Made by a program: the position numbers and the translations under genes. The notes beneath the pieces are model-generated. The model worked only from the letters and a program-made list of their open reading frames with translations. It had not been told where the DNA came from and did not search any database. A DNA stretch of 64,000 bases from Alternaria dauci (Eukaryota > Ascomycota > Dothideomycetes > Pleosporales > Pleosporaceae). Shown one piece after another: positions 60,107 to 64,000 of the stretch. Every line of letters begins with the position of its first letter. Positions within the stretch are counted from its first letter, which is position 1. The stretch covers positions 2,790,001 to 2,854,000 of the forward strand of contig NC_091276.1 in the NCBI RefSeq assembly GCF_042100115.1, in the 5' to 3' direction.

Positions 60107-61198
60107 CTAGAAATGGTCAATCAGTGATGGGCCTGCGTCAATTGGGAATGTGAAAATGTAATTCGGACCCGTAGCCATAAGCCCGCTTCCTCCAGGCCGC
60201 ATCTGCGATGCTGGGAGCCAAAGCCGTTTGTCTGCGGTCACCCACATCTGATCCGTCCAAACTAGGGCATCGTCCTGAACCAGGATCGAGGCATAGCCGT
60301 CCGGAGTCACCTTCCAGATAGCAAGCAAATTTGTGTCGCTAAAGTAGATGTTGCCATCACCATCGATCGTAGTACCTCCCGTGCTAGGCGTGAGCGCTAC
60401 TGCTTCAGTATAGTCACCCAGGCTAGCGGCTAGCGTAGAGTTTGTCAAGGACGCATCGACCAAAGCTGTCTTGATCTTGAATAAGCCGCCGTTGCAGGGC
60501 TGGTAGTAGAGCCACACGCCGTCGGGCGAGACTTCCATTTGATCAAGACCGACAGAGAGTGTGCTCCCAGCGGCACCATAACCAGGAACAAGAGTATGGT
60601 TGTACATCATTGGAAACCACGCTACCGCTGTAGGGTCATCGGCCAGCACACGAATTCCATCTCCGGTTGTCAAGTTGAGGACAAGAAGCGCACCAGCAGT
60701 GTCGCTCAGATATGCGACATCACCAGATGGTCCAAATCGCACGTCATCGATGCCGCTGTTATAGGCCTTGATATCGTCGAGGTAGTACAGTTTGTCGATC
60801 GTATCGTTGGATAGGTTGATGCCGATCAGTTTGGACGAGCCGTTGAGACCTTGGCTTCCTCCATCCACTAGCCAGTAGCGTCCATCAGGCCCTATACGGG
60901 CGCCATCGAGACTGACAAACGTATTCGCTGGATCCGAAGCATTGTCGCTCGAGTTGTAGGAGTTCCATTTGGCGTTAGGGTAAAGAACAGTGGAGTTGTC
61001 GTCCAGAAGCTCGACTGCGCGTGGTGGATCCGTCAAGGAGTAACGTTGCATCAGGAACTTGCGTCCATCGGCGGAAAAGGCAATCCCTTGGGTTGCAAGC
61101 TCGAGATCATAGACCACTTCCAAACCCGGGGCAAATGCTCGAACTGCGCATACGGCGCCAAGGACCGCAAAGATACAACGAGATATCATGTTGATCAA
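60107..61198 (-). CDS. Secreted MRJP/yellow-like beta-propeller protein
   Basis: 363 residues, intronless. A signal peptide (MISRCIFAVLGAVCAVRAFA) follows an alternative start three codons upstream. The body is rich in repeated beta-strand patterns with Asp/Gly turns (DGRYWLVDGGSQGLNG, IDDVRFGPSGDVAYLSDTAG, TIDGDGNIYFSDTNLLAIWK, WTDQMWVTADKRLWLPASQM), consistent with a six-bladed propeller. The second block matches the major royal jelly/yellow family (L-N-D-I-x-F-x-x-x-G-x-x-A-Y-I-x-D-S) as known from bacteria and fungi. There are several N-glycosylation sequons. Function in fungi is unknown; binding or a lactonase-like reaction are possibilities. Confidence 0.8.
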   Translation of the reverse strand: MINMISRCIFAVLGAVCAVRAFAPGLEVVYDLELATQGIAFSADGRKFLMQRYSLTDPPRAVELLDDNSTVLYPNAKWNSYNSSDNASDPANTFVSLDGARIGPDGRYWLVDGGSQGLNGSSKLIGINLSNDTIDKLYYLDDIKAYNSGIDDVRFGPSGDVAYLSDTAGALLVLNLTTGDGIRVLADDPTAVAWFPMMYNHTLVPGYGAAGSTLSVGLDQMEVSPDGVWLYYQPCNGGLFKIKTALVDASLTNSTLAASLGDYTEAVALTPSTGGTTIDGDGNIYFSDTNLLAIWKVTPDGYASILVQDDALVWTDQMWVTADKRLWLPASQMRPGGSGLMATGPNYIFTFPIDAGPSLIDHF

Positions 61199-62643
61199 AG
61201 TTGTTAGACTAGCAACGATAAACGATGAAAAGATTGCCTGATAGCAGACTTGTCGTTCTTCCCTATGTTATATGCGCCTCCAAAACTGATCTGTGCTGCA
61301 GGTGTAACGTCATTCTCGCAACGTAACCTTCGCCCGTTGTTAGCGGCAACATAAATTTCAGTCAGCGTGCTTTAGAAGGGGTAAACGTTCATCCGAGTAA
61401 CGAAAGGTACGACTATAGAAAAAAAGTTTTCGGGTACGCGCGGCCACAACACCAATAGGTGTATAGCCCTTTTAGCTAGCAAGCTGACGCGGCCGGCGAA
61501 ACTGACCCACCTGGGGGAACATGTACTTGTTGAACACAGCTTTGGGTGCCGACGCTTGCGAGGATGGGATTTGCGGGAGTCGCAGCCACAGTCGTAGCGA
61601 TATCGTGTCCGTGAACGTAGTGCGCTTTTCGCGTAATGTACATTGTGAGCCTCGAATAGGCTGCCCAAATATGAAGCTTTAGAGCCACCCACCCACCCAC
61701 AGTTTCTATCGCGACTATCATCTAGTGGACTACTCTATAGACTTGTCGAAGATGCTCTTTGACCTGCCAGTTTTCCCGATAGCAAAGTCCTGCTCATTTA
61801 TGTGGTATCTGAGACGTGTCTCGATACTCAATTGCTTGGTTTTCCGTCCCACAAAGTCGAAACGTTGCTTAAATTTCGCCAGGAATCAGCGGTGTGAGCC
61901 TCATTACCCATACTAGTTGCCCGTTGTGAGACGAGTCAGTCAGAGAACAATTGAGGAAGCGTGAAACCCAGCTATCCGAGATCTCAACTCTAGCTTTTTC
62001 TCTCGCAGAATTTCTGATCGTTGCTCTTGTGGGTGGCATACAGTAAGGCCTCCTACATAAGTAACAAGCTCATCTTCTTGTTGTGGGGTGAGCTTCTATT
62101 GTTTTGTCTTAACGCGACGCGCGTATACCTTGGTCTCAACGCAATACGATTGACCTCCCCACATCGTATCTTCCTGCAAGGCGTGCGTATAATTTTTTTG
62201 CCTAGGTCTCCTGCACATCTCTCTGTGATAGCAGCTTCAACAGACATCGTGGTATTGCGAAAAAGTGGTTGCAAGTTGGGATGGTCATAGTGTTTGAACG
62301 CGCATTACGCTGAAGGAGCACTGCGAGCAGGGGCACAGTATAATGTCATCGCAGTTAAACGCTAGATCGCTGATTACATTAAGGGAGCAGAAGAGTAGTA
62401 ATATTAACATATAAGTAAAAGAAGCGTTTTTAATTAGAAATAAGTATTAGTAAGTACTAATAAGCTTATACTTAGATAAGTAAGAGATAAGATATAAAAA
62501 AATAAATAAAATACAGTAGGGTAATATAAAAAAAAGAGTGATTTTAAAAGTTACTCTTTTTTTATATTACCCCTCTATAATATCCTTAGTCTTATAGCTA
62601 GCTATTTTACTCTATAGCTTAAGTAACTCTAAATTCGTAATTT
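61199..62643. other. Gene-free region becoming AT-rich towards a retroelement
   Basis: About 1.4 kb. No gene is seen from 61199 to about 62330. From about 62390 to 62640 the sequence is very AT-rich with many TAAG/CTTA words and contains the hairpin at 62519-62572. This is probably mutated repeat DNA next to the LTR element. Confidence 0.5.
62519..62572. repeat. AT-rich inverted repeat (hairpin)
   Basis: GGGTAATAT, an A run and GAGT (62519-62539) mirrors ACTC, a T run and ATATTACCC (62553-62572), differing by one base in the A/T run, around a 13-base loop. It may be the end or core of a small AT-rich element, or a fold in mutated repeat DNA. Confidence 0.7.
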
Positions 62644-63131
62644 TGTTACAAGGTAACAAGAAGGATCTCTCCTTGATGCAGGTCGCATGGTAAGAGACCA
62701 TCAGGCGACCACGTCAGAAGGTAATGACTAGTGCGGGGCGCTGATCACGTGATGGACATCCTGCCAAGAAGAGCCATCCCGCTAAGGATGGGATGGCAGG
62801 TCGATACAGGATGTTAACTATCACAACCATCCCTCGGAAGGCTACAACTGATAGGATGGCAGTGATGGCAATGGACAAGGCAACGAGGATATAAGGATGG
62901 AAAGGTTTTATTATTACTCTCGTTGTAGTTAACTTAAATAGTTCATCTCTTACATAGATTGTCAACTAGTTATTCTATTGTTTATAGAATTGGTATTGTT
63001 TATCCTTTGGTTACAACGATAACTCTTTTCTACCTAATTATTCTATACGATACCTCACGGACTACCGCTTTAGTCTACCTCGCCTTAGTACGGACTGAGT
63101 TTAGAGAAGTATCGCCTAACCCCGTGTAACA
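62644..63131 (+). repeat. Probable 5' long terminal repeat of a Ty3/Gypsy element
   Basis: Begins TGTTAC (62644) and ends GTAACA (63131), a perfect 6-bp inverted pair with the usual TG..CA ends, 488 bp long, and lies just upstream of a gag region on the plus strand. A TATA-like GGATATAAGG occurs inside. The 3' LTR is outside the window, so the boundaries cannot be confirmed and a primer-binding site is not obvious directly after the end. Confidence 0.55.
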
Positions 63132-63281
63132 CTTTGACCACCTTAGATATCAGTGGACGTTTAACTAACAGGACAGCCTGATTAAGATTTAATAATAGCT
63201 TATTAGGGAAACGCGTAGAACAACAGGGCTTAGGGTTAGGGACCCTTGACGCTAGCACGCCCTACCCTAGAAAATGATGAG
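63132..63281 (+). other. Leader between LTR and gag of the retroelement
   Basis: 150 bases of untranslated leader, with one in-frame TAG at 63237-63239 relative to the gag frame, so gag translation cannot start before it. Confidence 0.4.
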
Positions 63282-64000
63282 ATGCTGGAAGCATCCGATA
63301 ACGAGGGAGAGAACCCTAACGTCACCGAGCTTAGGAATCTTAGGCAATACACAACCACGCAGGCTTAGCAGATTGCTGAGATGCAGGCAATGATCAATTA
63401 GCTTGCAGGGCAACTGATGATAACCCCTAACGAACGACCCGTTGCTATAAAGAAACCTAAGATAGCGTCACCAGAGAAATACGGTGGAGAACGAGAAAAG
63501 CTACGAGTATTTCTTACCAACATCGACCTGTACTACGAGTACAACGAGGTACCCAACGACTAGGAAAAGATCCTTATGGCTAGTACATACATGAAGGATA
63601 AGGCTTCTAATTAGATGCAACCCTATGTGGACGACTATCTGCTAGATGCAGAATACATAGGCACTAAAGAAGGAACCCGTACCTTATTCGCAAGTTGGAC
63701 AGAGTTTAAGCAAGAGATAGGACGCATCTTCGGAGAAGTAGACGCTCAGAACTAGGCAGAGAAGAAGATTACTCGCCTGAGGCAGACCTCGTCAGTATCA
63801 GCATACACGGCGGAATTTAAGCAACTACAAGCACGGATCGATTAGGATGATGCGGCACTTCGAATAGTATTCGAAGCAGGCCTTAAAGAGAATGTTAAGG
63901 ACGGCCTTATACACCACGATAAGCCCGGGACACTACACGCTCTGATCGAGCTAGCCACGCGTATCGACAACAGGTTGTAGGAACGAAACGATTAGAAGAA
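63282..64000 (+). pseudogene. Ty3/Gypsy gag polyprotein, interrupted by eight TAG codons, 3' end outside window
   Basis: The frame from ATG 63282 to the window end is continuous except for eight TAG codons at 63366, 63399, 63561, 63612, 63753, 63843, 63978 and 63993. Around them the translation is a clear retrotransposon Gag: KKPKIASPEKYGGEREKLRV then FLTNIDLYYEYNEVPND, and after a TAG EKILMASTYMKDKASN, later TLFASWTEFKQEIGRIFGEV, VSAYTAEFKQLQARID and DDAALRIVFEAGLKENVKDG. The stops fall where Gln or Trp would be expected, as CAG-to-TAG or TGG-to-TAG changes would give. No TAA or TGA occurs in frame. The copy looks inactivated; the rest of the element (protease, RT, integrase) would lie to the right. 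Confidence 0.8.

Noticed and set aside
1..64000. CRISPR arrays, rRNA genes, bacterial operons
   Set aside because: No regularly spaced repeats, rRNA segments or ribosome-binding-site patterns were seen; the window is eukaryotic.

Overview
The window looks like nuclear DNA of a filamentous ascomycete. A Dothideomycete, probably Pleosporales, is my best guess; this is inference and no search was run. The signs are short introns (about 50-100 nt) with GTAAGT or GTATGT donors and CTAAC/CTGAC-like branch sites, and fungus-restricted families (HET domain, DUF3425 bZIP, Sld7, GPI-anchored GH17, non-GMN CorA-like protein, DUF4267). Several decayed sequences also carry stop codons of the kind repeat-induced point mutation (RIP) produces. 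Gene density is about one per 2.3 kb, broken by gene-poor stretches of 1-2.5 kb.

Layout. 0-9.4 kb: the end of an MFS transporter, three broken genes (an enterotoxin-A-like ADP-ribosyltransferase, an unrecognised 121-codon gene and an F-box remnant), a DUF4804-like protein and a five-exon aldehyde dehydrogenase. 9.7-17.5 kb: a two-exon HET protein, a DUF4267 membrane protein, the replication factor Sld7, a small secreted protein and an intronless family-2 glycosyltransferase resembling bacterial OpgH. 19.9-28.6 kb: an 893-residue fusion of an FAD oxidoreductase with a formyltransferase-like domain, an NTF2/SnoaL-like protein, an SDR and a bZIP/DUF3425 factor. 28.9-39.4 kb: a large many-exon membrane protein, a CorA-like protein, a GPI-anchored GH17 glucanase and an unrecognised protein with three 34-residue repeats. 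39.6-46.6 kb: ER glucosidase I, then an MDR reductase and two SDRs. 47.4-52.8 kb: a secreted M6-type metalloprotease, a 363-bp foldback element, a Kex2-site-containing secreted protein and a further SDR. 53.3-58 kb: Elongator subunit Elp5, a tri-snRNP 27K-type protein and a sugar transporter with a duplicated segment upstream. 60.1-61.2 kb: a secreted MRJP/yellow-like beta-propeller. 62.6-64 kb: a 5' LTR and gag region of a Ty3/Gypsy element with eight in-frame TAG codons, cut by the window end.

Housekeeping genes (Sld7, glucosidase I, Elp5, tri-snRNP protein) are mixed with accessory genes (secreted proteins, HET, lone reductases, decayed genes). No polyketide synthase or NRPS is present, so the reductases do not make a recognisable metabolite cluster. 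The two most unusual proteins are the OpgH-like glycosyltransferase and the oxidoreductase-formyltransferase fusion. Both lack introns, and both may have come from bacteria. Intron positions are read by eye from splice consensus and frame continuity.
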